A stretch of DNA of 22,521 bases, taken from IMG/VR virus record IMGVR_UViG_3300020450_000102, positions 1 to 22,521 of that record. The stretch is one strand, 5' to 3'. The position numbers were made by a program, and so were the translations under genes. Under the pieces are notes generated by a model. That model searched no databases and was not told the origin of the DNA. It saw only the letters and a list, made by a program, of their open reading frames with translations. This document shows positions 8,133 through 14,168 of the stretch, in pieces; the stretch's first letter is position 1; each line of letters opens with the position of its first letter. Source of the stretch: a virus.

Positions 8133-8373
8133 TCTGTGCGTTGTACTCCTTGGTAATTTCTTCTGATGCATCCACTATAGTCAAAACTGACTCAGATGTC
8201 AAGAACAAATCACGTTGTGAAGCAAACGAAGGAAAGGGTGACAATACTCCTTCAGGAGAAATGCTAAAACATTTTTCAACTAAGATTGCAGGTTCTTCAT
8301 CCAACTCAGTCACTTGACCGATTAGATACTCACTCCTGTTTGTCATCAACAGGATCTTCAGATTCGATGCCAT
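8125..8373 (-). CDS. Sm-like (LSm-type) small protein, copy 1 (82 aa)
   Basis: Small beta-rich protein starting MASNLKILLMTNRSEYLIGQ. It resembles two other proteins in this window (119 aa at 8330-8689, 98 aa at 18305-18601): each has a charged turn after the first strand (TNRSEYLIGQ, RNGEDVICDI, TGEEIIAEVV), a central P-aromatic (here LSPFPSF), then a hydrophobic strand leading into a helix with EYN or KYN/QYN. This pattern suggests the Sm fold, and a crystal structure of an Sm-like protein of putative cyanophage origin exists as I recall. The frame extends to a TTG at 8385, but GGAG at 8380-8383 fits ATG 8373. It overlaps both neighbours and precedes gp43. RNA binding is inferred, not shown. 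Confidence 0.7.
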   Translation of the reverse strand: MASNLKILLMTNRSEYLIGQVTELDEEPAILVEKCFSISPEGVLSPFPSFASQRDLFLTSESVLTIVDASEEITKEYNAQNE

Positions 8374-8689
8374 TTGTTGCTCCAACTAATTGATTGTATT
8401 TTTCGACTACATCATCATGTGTTTCATATGCACTGATAATTTCATCATAACGAACGATAATTTTTTGATCCTTTGCAAGAGGTACATAAGGTTCCATCGT
8501 AATTTCAGGATTACTAAGTTTATGAATGTTACCTTCATCATCGTCAGCAGTTATTCCTTCAGAAATCCAAACACTATATGGTTGAATTAACTGATACCCA
8601 AGGATCTTTTTATCTCCTTCTTGACTAATTTCACGGATGTCACAAATGACATCTTCACCGTTTCTTGTTCTTACGACCCTTACGCTCAT
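8330..8689 (-). CDS. Sm-like (LSm-type) small protein, copy 2 (119 aa)
   Basis: The longest of three mutually similar proteins. The N-terminal RVVRTRNGEDVICDIREI looks like an Sm1 strand pair, the middle has MEPYVPLAKDQK, and the strand QKIIVRYDEIISAYE leads to the helix VVEKYNQLVGATNGI, closely matching VVEQYNKIFGTTSDI in the 98-aa copy at 18305. An acidic, disordered-looking tail (ESEDPVDDKQE) is unique to this copy. The frame is open to 8785, but GGAGGG at 8693-8698 places the start at 8689 (MSVRVV). It overlaps the preceding 76-aa gene by 35 bases and the 82-aa copy by 44. A role in RNA binding or translation control is plausible by fold only. Confidence 0.72.
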   Translation of the reverse strand: MSVRVVRTRNGEDVICDIREISQEGDKKILGYQLIQPYSVWISEGITADDDEGNIHKLSNPEITMEPYVPLAKDQKIIVRYDEIISAYETHDDVVEKYNQLVGATNGIESEDPVDDKQE

Positions 8690-8885
8690 AGTCCCTCCGT
8701 TCGATTTCGTGTACTGCTTCCTTGATAATATCCTTAAGGATTCTATCTTCGGGTATATTTTTTTGTTCTGCGATGGGTCTAACATGCCGCAGAAGTTCTT
8801 CAGTATAACCTGAAGGTACCTCTAATGTCAAGAGGTCTGACTCACCACCATAGGTGTTTGGTTTTAAATTCAAATAGACATTCAT
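8655..8885 (-). CDS. Small conserved protein of unknown function, 76 aa
   Basis: Begins MNVYLNLKPNTYGG, continues with LLTLEVPSGYTEELLRHV, and ends in a very basic tail (DYERKGRKNKKR) that could bind nucleic acid. I do not recognise a domain. The frame also contains a TTG at 8897 and an ATG at 8888; the ATG at 8885 is preferred because GGAGG at 8891-8895 lies five bases before it, while the others are too close to or upstream of that site. It is the first gene after the hairpin at 8903-8923 and leads into the Sm-like pair and gp43, so it may head that transcription unit. Confidence 0.7.
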   Translation of the reverse strand: MNVYLNLKPNTYGGESDLLTLEVPSGYTEELLRHVRPIAEQKNIPEDRILKDIIKEAVHEIERRDYERKGRKNKKR

Positions 8886-8902
8886 CATATCCTCCAAATA
8901 AA

Positions 8903-8923
8903 AAGAGACCCATCGGGTCTCTT
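8903..8923 (-). terminator. Rho-independent terminator-like hairpin
   Basis: A perfect 9-base inverted repeat, AAGAGACCC / GGGTCTCTT, with a three-base loop. On the minus strand it is followed directly by TTTATTT, giving a U-run with the stem's own final Ts. It follows the stop of the oxygenase gene at 8949 and ends about eight bases before the GGAGG of the next gene. It fits a terminator of the pstS-oxygenase transcript, but because it nearly touches a ribosome site it could also be a 5' leader hairpin or attenuator. Confidence 0.7.
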
Positions 8924-8932
8924 CTGTTGTAT

Positions 8933-8938
8933 AGTATA
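8933..8938 (-). promoter_or_regulatory. Possible -10 element (TATACT) before the hairpin
   Basis: The minus strand reads AACTATATACTATACAAC between the oxygenase stop and the hairpin. TATACT resembles a sigma70 -10 box. No recognisable -35 is seen about 17 bases upstream. If used, the transcript would start almost at the base of the hairpin, making the hairpin a 5' leader structure. Confidence 0.3.
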
Positions 8939-8948
8939 TAGTTATTTT

Positions 8949-9575
8949 TTAATTCGTGTGTCTATCGTTGTTGATAGTTGTTGTTCCAGGAGCAAATAAC
9001 GTATGTTTAACGTAATCTACATAACCTCTAATATTATATGATATGATAGTCCTTCTTATATCAGTTTTAGTAACAGGTGCTTCATGTAGTAGAGATGAAG
9101 GGAAGAGTATCATATCTCCTTCTTTTACATTTGGTTGGAAGACCTCTACGTCACAATCCCAAGGTTGTCTAAATGGTGAGAAGAACCTAGTAGACTCATG
9201 TACCTTTGGATCAAACTCAACATAGATAATTGACGACCATCCAGTAAATCCATGACAGTGTGTCTTATGCACCACATTGTTATAGTATTTTTGATACCAC
9301 ATTTCAACAAACTCTACTGGATTACCATCCATAAAGCTTTTCAGGTATGGTTTAATTACATCTACTACTGTATGGAAATAACTAGGAAACTCTTTAACCT
9401 GTGCATTGATAAAAAAGTCAGTATACAATCCACTACCACTTGGTTCCAATTGAGAATCATCCTCTGGTGGTAGAGCAGCAAGTATTTTCTTTTTATTTTC
9501 AGACCAATTCTCTATAGGATAATATACTATAGGAACAGTGAACATAGGATTTACATATCCCAATTCTTTATCCAT
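8949..9575 (-). CDS. 2OG-Fe(II) oxygenase, PF13759-like
   Basis: A 208-residue predicted dioxygenase of the family with a histidine-rich first ligand pair. Visible residues: HKTHCHGFTGWSSIIYVEF with H106-x-H108 as likely metal ligands, then EGDMILFPSSLLHEAPV with H164, then DIRRTIISYNIRG with R174/R175 for 2-oxoglutarate. The W-Y-Q-K-Y-Y-N stretch before the first ligand and the GDMILFPSxLxH segment are typical of this family, which is common in marine phages. No signal peptide, so cytoplasmic. It follows pstS by about 30 bases. It is clearly different in sequence from the two other oxygenases in this window. Substrate unknown. Confidence 0.85.
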   Translation of the reverse strand: MDKELGYVNPMFTVPIVYYPIENWSENKKKILAALPPEDDSQLEPSGSGLYTDFFINAQVKEFPSYFHTVVDVIKPYLKSFMDGNPVEFVEMWYQKYYNNVVHKTHCHGFTGWSSIIYVEFDPKVHESTRFFSPFRQPWDCDVEVFQPNVKEGDMILFPSSLLHEAPVTKTDIRRTIISYNIRGYVDYVKHTLFAPGTTTINNDRHTN

Positions 9576-9605
9576 AATTTAAACTCAGGTTTCTTTATAT
9601 TAGCA

Positions 9606-10568
9606 CTATTTACCAATACGGTCAACAGCATCCCTTGACTTCTGTAGTATGTCACCTCTCAGTGGTACATAACCTAGCACAGATGCCTTCTCTTGATACT
9701 CTGTAGAGAGTAACGTTCTAAAGGTATCCTTCACTGCTTCAGTCTTACTACCATTACCAGTTTCATAAGCAAGTATCCATGTAAGCGTAGCAATGGGGTA
9801 AGCACCTTCTGCTGCAGGGTTAGGGTCTGTCCCTGCGAGGTTTTCATCGAGTGTAATACCATTGAGTGCCAAAGCACCCGACTCAACTGATGGTGTAATA
9901 AACTCACCATTCTTATTCTCAAGGGCAGCAGCAACAACTTCACCCTTAATGTAGGACTGATTAACATAACCAATAGCACCAATTTGATTTCTAATGTTGC
10001 CAGCAACACCAGCATTACCTTTGTTACCTATGCCCACAGGCCAAGCAACTGATTTCGCAACTCCAAGTTTCCACTTCTTACTAAACTCATTCATCGATCT
10101 AGTAAATGCAGCAGTAGTACCTGAACCATCAGAACGGTACACCCATGTCATCGCATGGTCATCACATCCTACCTGTGACCAGTTGTTGATCTCACCAATA
10201 GCAACCTGTACTGCTTGCTCTTGTGTAAGTTTAAGATCACAACCAGGCATATTATAACCGAAAGCAATAGTGCCTCCAGTCATAGGTATCTGTACTAGAC
10301 CTCGTTTTGATTTAGCAATGTCTGCATCCTTCATAGGATCATCGGATGCTCCGAAGTCCACTGTTTCATCAAGGAATGCTTTTCTACCTGAACCACTACC
10401 AACTGCTTGGTAGTTTACTCTGTTACCTCCTGACTTTGCGTAGTCAGAGAACCATCTTTGATATACCTTAGATGGAAAAGAAGCACCTGCTCCACTAAGT
10501 CTAGTCCGTGCCTCGGCACAACCAGGTATTAGGGTAGCAAGTGCTGCTAATGCGATAAGCCTTTTCAT
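9606..10568 (-). CDS. pstS: Phosphate ABC transporter periplasmic binding protein PstS
   Basis: A 320-residue phosphate-binding protein, a well-known cyanophage auxiliary gene thought to help the infected cell take up phosphate. The N terminus MKRLIALAALATLIPGCAEA is a signal peptide; IPGC could serve as a lipobox, or cleavage could follow AEA. Phosphate-site motifs are present: GAGASFPSKVY, GSGSGRKAF, DFGASDDPM and RSDGSGTTAAF. The length matches the family and no damage is seen. GGA five bases before ATG 10568 is the ribosome site. The upstream region carries two 8-base Pho-box-like repeats and a TATATA element, so it may be induced by the host PhoB-type regulator under phosphate starvation, as reported for cyanophage pstS. 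Confidence 0.96.
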   Translation of the reverse strand: MKRLIALAALATLIPGCAEARTRLSGAGASFPSKVYQRWFSDYAKSGGNRVNYQAVGSGSGRKAFLDETVDFGASDDPMKDADIAKSKRGLVQIPMTGGTIAFGYNMPGCDLKLTQEQAVQVAIGEINNWSQVGCDDHAMTWVYRSDGSGTTAAFTRSMNEFSKKWKLGVAKSVAWPVGIGNKGNAGVAGNIRNQIGAIGYVNQSYIKGEVVAAALENKNGEFITPSVESGALALNGITLDENLAGTDPNPAAEGAYPIATLTWILAYETGNGSKTEAVKDTFRTLLSTEYQEKASVLGYVPLRGDILQKSRDAVDRIGK

Positions 10569-10603
10569 TAGGATCCGCTTAAGGACTCTTGTATATAGAG
10601 CAG

Positions 10604-10622
10604 TTTAATCTAATCTTAATCT
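10604..10622. promoter_or_regulatory. Pho-box-like tandem repeat upstream of pstS
   Basis: The plus strand reads TTTAATCT, a 3-base spacer, then CTTAATCT. Both match the cyanobacterial Pho-box unit PyTTAAPyPy(T/A), and the 11-base period matches the known arrangement (three units separated by 3 bases). A possible third unit (GTCAAGTA, 10626-10633) matches only 5 of 8. The repeats overlap the stop codon of hsp20 and lie just upstream of a TATATA sequence near 10593-10598 on the pstS strand. The consensus reads on the strand opposite to pstS, which is a reason for caution. Confidence 0.5.
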
Positions 10623-11056
10623 GCTGTCAAGTAATCCTTACGTGTATGATGTTCTGGTACTATTTTTCCCAGTTCCACGGACAAGAGTCCGTCGGCAAAA
10701 ACGACCTGTCGAACTTCGCAATCTTCGCTGAGTGTCCAAGAGCGTTTGAATGAACGTTGTGCCAAGCCCCTGTGTTGATATGTTGCATCTGTTTCCTTAT
10801 CTTCTTTGATGCCTTCAACATGTAATTTTCCAAACTCCGTGAAGACTTTGACCTCTTCTTTCTTGAAGCCTGCAAGTGCGACTTCCAATCTCGATTCATG
10901 ATTACTCAAATGCACCAAATTATATGGTGGATAATTAGTTTGGGATTCCGTCTCCCAGAACCTATTTAGATAATCATCTATTCCAATGCCGTTACGAGTA
11001 ATCTTCTCCATGAGTTCAGGAAGATTTGCAGCATGGTATCTTGCTAGTGTGTTCAT
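10616..11056 (-). CDS. hsp20: Small heat shock protein (Hsp20 family)
   Basis: A 146-residue alpha-crystallin-type chaperone that would hold unfolded proteins during infection. After an N-terminal arm (residues 1-45, NRFWETESQ) the crystallin domain starts at YPPYNLVHLSNHESRLEVALAGFKKEEV, continues with FGKLHVEGIKE and RGLAQRSFKRSWTLSEDCEV, and ends with ADGLLSVELGK. This follows the IbpA layout. AAGGAG lies four bases before ATG 11056, a strong site. It is typical of cyanomyoviruses. The leader contains a late-promoter-like TTAAATA and a small GTGTC/GACAC hairpin. The coding region is noticeably more G+C-rich than most of the window (about half in 10681-10740 by count). Confidence 0.95.
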   Translation of the reverse strand: MNTLARYHAANLPELMEKITRNGIGIDDYLNRFWETESQTNYPPYNLVHLSNHESRLEVALAGFKKEEVKVFTEFGKLHVEGIKEDKETDATYQHRGLAQRSFKRSWTLSEDCEVRQVVFADGLLSVELGKIVPEHHTRKDYLTAD

Positions 11057-11084
11057 AGTTCTCCTTTAAAAGCGAGTGTAAATT

Positions 11085-11103
11085 GTGTCCCTTACGGCGA
11101 CAC
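11085..11103 (-). promoter_or_regulatory. Small hairpin in the hsp20 leader
   Basis: GTGTC and GACAC flank a 9-base centre (CCTTACGGC), giving a 5-base stem. It lies between the late-promoter-like motif and the hsp20 start. It may shape the 5' end of the mRNA, but the stem is short and could be chance. Confidence 0.3.
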
Positions 11104-11105
11104 TA

Positions 11106-11130
11106 TTATTTAACCATAACCTTTAAATAA
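11106..11130. promoter_or_regulatory. Palindromic pair of divergent late-promoter-like motifs
   Basis: TTATTTAA at 11106-11113 and its exact reverse complement TTAAATAA at 11123-11130, separated by 9 bases. Each half contains TAAATA, the core of T4-type late promoters, and the halves point outward: one to hsp20 on the minus strand, one to the plus-strand cassette. The region 11057-11195 holds no gene, and both neighbours need a promoter here because they are divergent. A second A+T-rich element, TTATAAAC near 11166-11173, is another candidate for the plus strand. Confidence 0.5.
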
Positions 11131-11195
11131 ATGGAAGTGTTCTCTACCGCACAATTTATGGGGGTTATAAACACCTATATAGTTCACAGATAACA

Positions 11196-11708
11196 ATGTC
11201 AAATGGCATGAAAAAATTTATTCCTTTTATTATGCTTGCAACCTTTGGTGCTTTGATAACCCCAGTGAGGGCAGACATTACATCTAGATTTGCTTCTAGT
11301 GTGCAACTAAGTGTTGGTGGGGCTCACACAACAGCTGAGAGGATAGGATCCTCGTATGCTATCAGTGGCTCAAATATTGATACCACAGATGGCACGACGG
11401 TTAACACAGTCAGTACGGGTGCTATAGCATCAGGTGTTTATTCGCCTGGAACTATTGCAGCAACACAGGACACACCAGGTGCAGCATTCAGCTTTAGCCA
11501 GTCATATACTCAAGCTGATGCGATTCCAGGTAGTGCTGTAACAGTTGGTGCATCACAAAACTTTGGTGATATATCAAGTACTTCTGCTGGAACTACTGGT
11601 GACCTTGCTGGTCAAGTTACTAGTGCTCATACTTTTGCTAGTGTAGCAGCAGGTGGAGCTAATACTTCAGCTACGACTCAGTTCGTAACAGAATTGACCA
11701 TTAAGTAG
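11196..11708 (+). CDS. Secreted Ser/Thr/Gly-rich protein A of the plus-strand cassette
   Basis: A 170-residue protein with a clear signal peptide: MKKFIPFIMLATFGALITP then VRA and cleavage before D. The mature part is small-residue-rich (Ser, Thr, Ala, Gly), without cysteines, and looks beta-rich. The motif TPGAAFSFSQSYTQAD is shared with the next gene (TPGAAFQFTQSYQGPG), so the two are probably paralogs. The ATG at 11196 is used here, but the in-frame ATG at 11208 (MKK) would give a more standard signal peptide; neither has a clear ribosome site. I recall similar proteins in other cyanomyoviruses but no function. Periplasmic export, or a role at the cell or virion surface, is inferred from the signal peptide only. 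Confidence 0.8.
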   Translation: MSNGMKKFIPFIMLATFGALITPVRADITSRFASSVQLSVGGAHTTAERIGSSYAISGSNIDTTDGTTVNTVSTGAIASGVYSPGTIAATQDTPGAAFSFSQSYTQADAIPGSAVTVGASQNFGDISSTSAGTTGDLAGQVTSAHTFASVAAGGANTSATTQFVTELTIK

Positions 11709-11718
11709 GTGATAAAGG

Positions 11719-12183
11719 ATGAATAAATTTATCCTATTATTCTTATTATTAATTCCGTCTAGAACTCTTGCTGTGCCAGTGGTCCCCAACTTCCAGCAAG
11801 GTTCGATGACGAGCCATACCGAGACTGAATCTACAGTCACGGAAACCATAAATTCAGTTGATTATCGTACAGGATGGGAATATTCAGTGACAGGTGTAGG
11901 GATCTCCAACGATGGAGCGGCTTTGAATCCCAACGTCAACACCTCAACAGTGACAATAGAGCCAAGCGTCGGCACCAATGGAGACATGGTGACAGGAAGC
12001 GTAGTATCTTCTCACGATGCATTGGACTTCTCCAGTCAAAGCAATTACACAATGACAACTCCAGGTGCGGCGTTTCAATTCACCCAGAGTTATCAAGGCC
12101 CAGGCATGACCAATCAAACTCTCATACAGAGAGTCACCACAATCGAATCCGTCACAGACACAACAAGCGTGTTTACGCAGTAA
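11719..12183 (+). CDS. Secreted protein B of the plus-strand cassette
   Basis: A 154-residue protein with signal peptide MNKFILLFLLLIPSRTLA and probable cleavage at TLA before VPVVP. The mature part is rich in Thr, Ser and Val, probably beta structure, and carries TPGAAFQFTQSYQGPG near the C-terminal third, matching protein A. It begins 10 bases after gene A. Base use differs from most of the window: 11881-11940 is about 50% and 11941-12000 about 53% G+C by count, with many C-ending codons, unlike genes such as mazG. A second frame (frame of gene C) stays open across most of it. This could mean recent acquisition from a G+C-richer relative. Function unknown. Confidence 0.8.
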   Translation: MNKFILLFLLLIPSRTLAVPVVPNFQQGSMTSHTETESTVTETINSVDYRTGWEYSVTGVGISNDGAALNPNVNTSTVTIEPSVGTNGDMVTGSVVSSHDALDFSSQSNYTMTTPGAAFQFTQSYQGPGMTNQTLIQRVTTIESVTDTTSVFTQ

Positions 12184-13199
12184 TAGCAACGGTTCTCGGT
12201 TTTAATTCTTTACCTATAGGAGCACTAGCTCAAGGTGTAGGTGGTGTTAGTGCTACTGCTAATCCTATAGCCAATAGTTCGGGCTCGGTCACGAACCAGG
12301 CAATACAAGTTTTACAAGGTCCATACGTAACTAACACCTACGGTGGTGGTGTGTCATGTCAAGGTACGACTATGAATATGACACCATACATTCAGTTCGC
12401 TGATAGTAGGAAAGATCCATGGGAAGATTTTTATAACGAACCACAATATAATACTAGTGATACTACAGGTAAGATGGTTCCTACCTATGTTAATGTCAAG
12501 AATTATCCTTGGGAAGAGTGGTATGACGATAGAACATATACAGATGAAAATGGTGATGAAGTAAGATGGTTCCCAGATGGATCAGATATTACAATCATTC
12601 AAGATGTAGACAGTCCTAATGGTGTACCAGATGTAGTTGATACTGGTGGGGAAATGACCCCATCATGGTTTAAACCTGTGCGTACTGACATGAGAGCAAA
12701 CCAATCCTTTAACGTAGGTCTCTCTGCTACGCTTTCAATACCACTCAACAGGGGTATGCAACGTAGATGTAAGGAGGCAGCAGAAGCACAGATAGCATCC
12801 GTTCAACAGTTGACTGCTAATAAAAGATTAGACTTCGAAATCGCTCGTCTCAAAAATTGTGGTGAGCTCATGAAGGCTGGTATTATGTTCCATCCCAAAT
12901 CACCTTATGCTTCTATATGTTCTGACGTAGTTGTAACAGCACCAGGTGGACAGATCATTCCACACGAACACCAGATACCACAACCTAGTTGGACTAACCC
13001 TTCTTCTTCAAAGGAGGTAGACCTTTCTTCTCTCGGTACTTCTCAGTCATCCTCTCAGTCAAGTTTGGACGGCGTTCCTCTTTCTTCCCAAGTAATTTTT
13101 GAACCTTCGTCATCACCTTCTTCACAACAGGCTTCACAGCCTTCAGGATCAGATCTGCTAGGGGTTTGGCAAATAGGGCGGATGCAGTCGCAACCGTAG
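12147..13199 (+). CDS. Secreted protein C of the plus-strand cassette, no canonical start codon
   Basis: About 350 residues. A signal peptide is evident (RHRHNKR, then VYAVIATVLGFNSLPIG, ALA, cleavage before QGVGG), but no ATG, GTG or TTG precedes it until ATG 11874, deep inside gene B. The coordinate given is an ATC codon just before the basic region; ATA at 12183, overlapping the gene B stop as TAATA, is the alternative. The mature part contains SVTNQAIQVLQGPYVTNTYGG, acidic WEDFY/WEEWY repeats, and a helical segment with CKEAAEAQIASVQQL and RLDFEIARLKNCGELM. I recall this protein in many cyanomyoviruses without known function. The last 68 residues, Ser-rich, are read antisense to the opposing gene. 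Confidence 0.7.
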   Translation: MRHRHNKRVYAVIATVLGFNSLPIGALAQGVGGVSATANPIANSSGSVTNQAIQVLQGPYVTNTYGGGVSCQGTTMNMTPYIQFADSRKDPWEDFYNEPQYNTSDTTGKMVPTYVNVKNYPWEEWYDDRTYTDENGDEVRWFPDGSDITIIQDVDSPNGVPDVVDTGGEMTPSWFKPVRTDMRANQSFNVGLSATLSIPLNRGMQRRCKEAAEAQIASVQQLTANKRLDFEIARLKNCGELMKAGIMFHPKSPYASICSDVVVTAPGGQIIPHEHQIPQPSWTNPSSSKEVDLSSLGTSQSSSQSSLDGVPLSSQVIFEPSSSPSSQQASQPSGSDLLGVWQIGRMQSQP

Positions 13200-13896
13200 C
13201 AATCGTTGCTGTAGTTGTTACAACACCTACTGATGGTAGAAACTGTTCCACTGCTGGTACTGGTTCCCAGATGGTCTCACAGATTTTACCGTCAGGTGTT
13301 AGTTTATATTCTTTTACTTGCTCATCACCCTTCTGATTCCTATCACCTATACGTCTTGCATTGAGTGGAGGACATTCTACTGGGCCATCTGGTGTTGGTG
13401 TGTCTGGTGTTCCTGGTGCTGATGGTGTATCTAAAGGTTGAGGATCATCTGTATCAACACCTTCATCACCTTCTTCTGGTTCTGTATTAATTGTCTGCCA
13501 AAATAATTCTCTATAATCATAGTCAGGTGGTTGGTAGTAGGGCATACCAGCATCACATAGTGTGGTCTGTCCTTTAGGATCATCGTTAACTAGATTCTTA
13601 TTAGTAGATGGATCCTTCTTAGCATTCTCTTTGTGTACTGTTACACAACCAGGCATATTAACAATAGGTGTACCAGCAGTAACGGTGACTGGAACATCTA
13701 TTGGTATTGCACTGGGTGGATTAATCAACCAATTACGTGTATCTCGAATATTAACATTCCTTATATCTGCAACATAGGTATTACGAACACCTATAGTATA
13801 ATTACCAATCAAAGGTATTCCTGTTCCGTTGACTGTTATGTCAGGTATATTAAGTCCACGGAGAGTAATATTAGGTACATTATGAATAGGATCCAT
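12994..13896 (-). CDS. Conserved cyanophage protein with hydrophobic C-terminal region, 300 aa
   Basis: Begins MDPIHNVPNITLRGLNIPDITVNG, with NMPGCVTVHKENA and DAGMPYYQPPDYDYRELFWQT in the first half. A Pro/Thr/Asp-rich linker near residues 135-175 (PQPLDTPSAPGTPDTPTPDGP) follows, then VEQFLPSVGVVTTTATIATVATASALFAKPLADLILKAVKPVVKKV, a hydrophobic then amphipathic stretch, and a strongly basic tail. I recall near relatives in many cyanomyoviruses with this tail, so the C-terminal frame here is the conserved one. A membrane or virion association is likely from sequence but unproven. It overlaps the 3' end of the plus-strand gene C by 206 bases tail to tail, with no terminator between. Confidence 0.83.
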   Translation of the reverse strand: MDPIHNVPNITLRGLNIPDITVNGTGIPLIGNYTIGVRNTYVADIRNVNIRDTRNWLINPPSAIPIDVPVTVTAGTPIVNMPGCVTVHKENAKKDPSTNKNLVNDDPKGQTTLCDAGMPYYQPPDYDYRELFWQTINTEPEEGDEGVDTDDPQPLDTPSAPGTPDTPTPDGPVECPPLNARRIGDRNQKGDEQVKEYKLTPDGKICETIWEPVPAVEQFLPSVGVVTTTATIATVATASALFAKPLADLILKAVKPVVKKVMTKVQKLLGKKEERRPNLTERMTEKYREKKGLPPLKKKG

Positions 13897-13910
13897 AGGT
13901 AAGTATCCAT

Positions 13911-14168
13911 TTATTTTGGAGGTAACTCCTTCTTATAATCTTTAGGGTCTTTCAATCCTTTAACAGGACCACTAGTTTTTGGCCAAGCATTAACTAATTG
14001 TAGATATACTTCTTCTCTTACTACTTGACGTATCTCTTCTATACGTGCGTCTTGTCTTTTCTGAGGACCACCAGTTTGTTGGTCGACGACATGATTGCCA
14101 CCGACAAACGCACCAGTACCTACTACTGCTACTGCTGTTCCAGTTGATGCTATCTTTTGGATATCCAT
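13911..14168 (-). CDS. Small membrane-anchored protein of unknown function, 85 aa
   Basis: MDIQKIASTGTAVAVVGTGAFVGGNHVV forms one Gly/Ala/Val-rich hydrophobic segment at the N terminus, followed by a charged helix (RIEEIRQVVREEVYLQLV) and a Lys/Pro-rich end. A single membrane helix or signal anchor is likely. The ATG at 14168 overlaps the upstream stop as TAATG, with AAGGA seven bases before it. It belongs to the run of five genes from 15494 to 12994. I do not recognise a domain. Confidence 0.75.
   Translation of the reverse strand: MDIQKIASTGTAVAVVGTGAFVGGNHVVDQQTGGPQKRQDARIEEIRQVVREEVYLQLVNAWPKTSGPVKGLKDPKDYKKELPPK

Noticed and set aside
11874-12146. ATG at 11874 as the start of gene C, giving a 441-aa protein
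   Set aside because: It would overlap gene B by 310 bases, and the extra 91 residues are Arg/His/Ser-rich antifamily-looking sequence. The signal peptide just after 12147 would then be internal.
12100-12183. Programmed -1 frameshift from gene B into gene C
   Set aside because: The frames are in the right relation, but I found no X-XXY-YYZ slippery heptamer or strong downstream structure before the gene B stop. It is kept only as a minor option.
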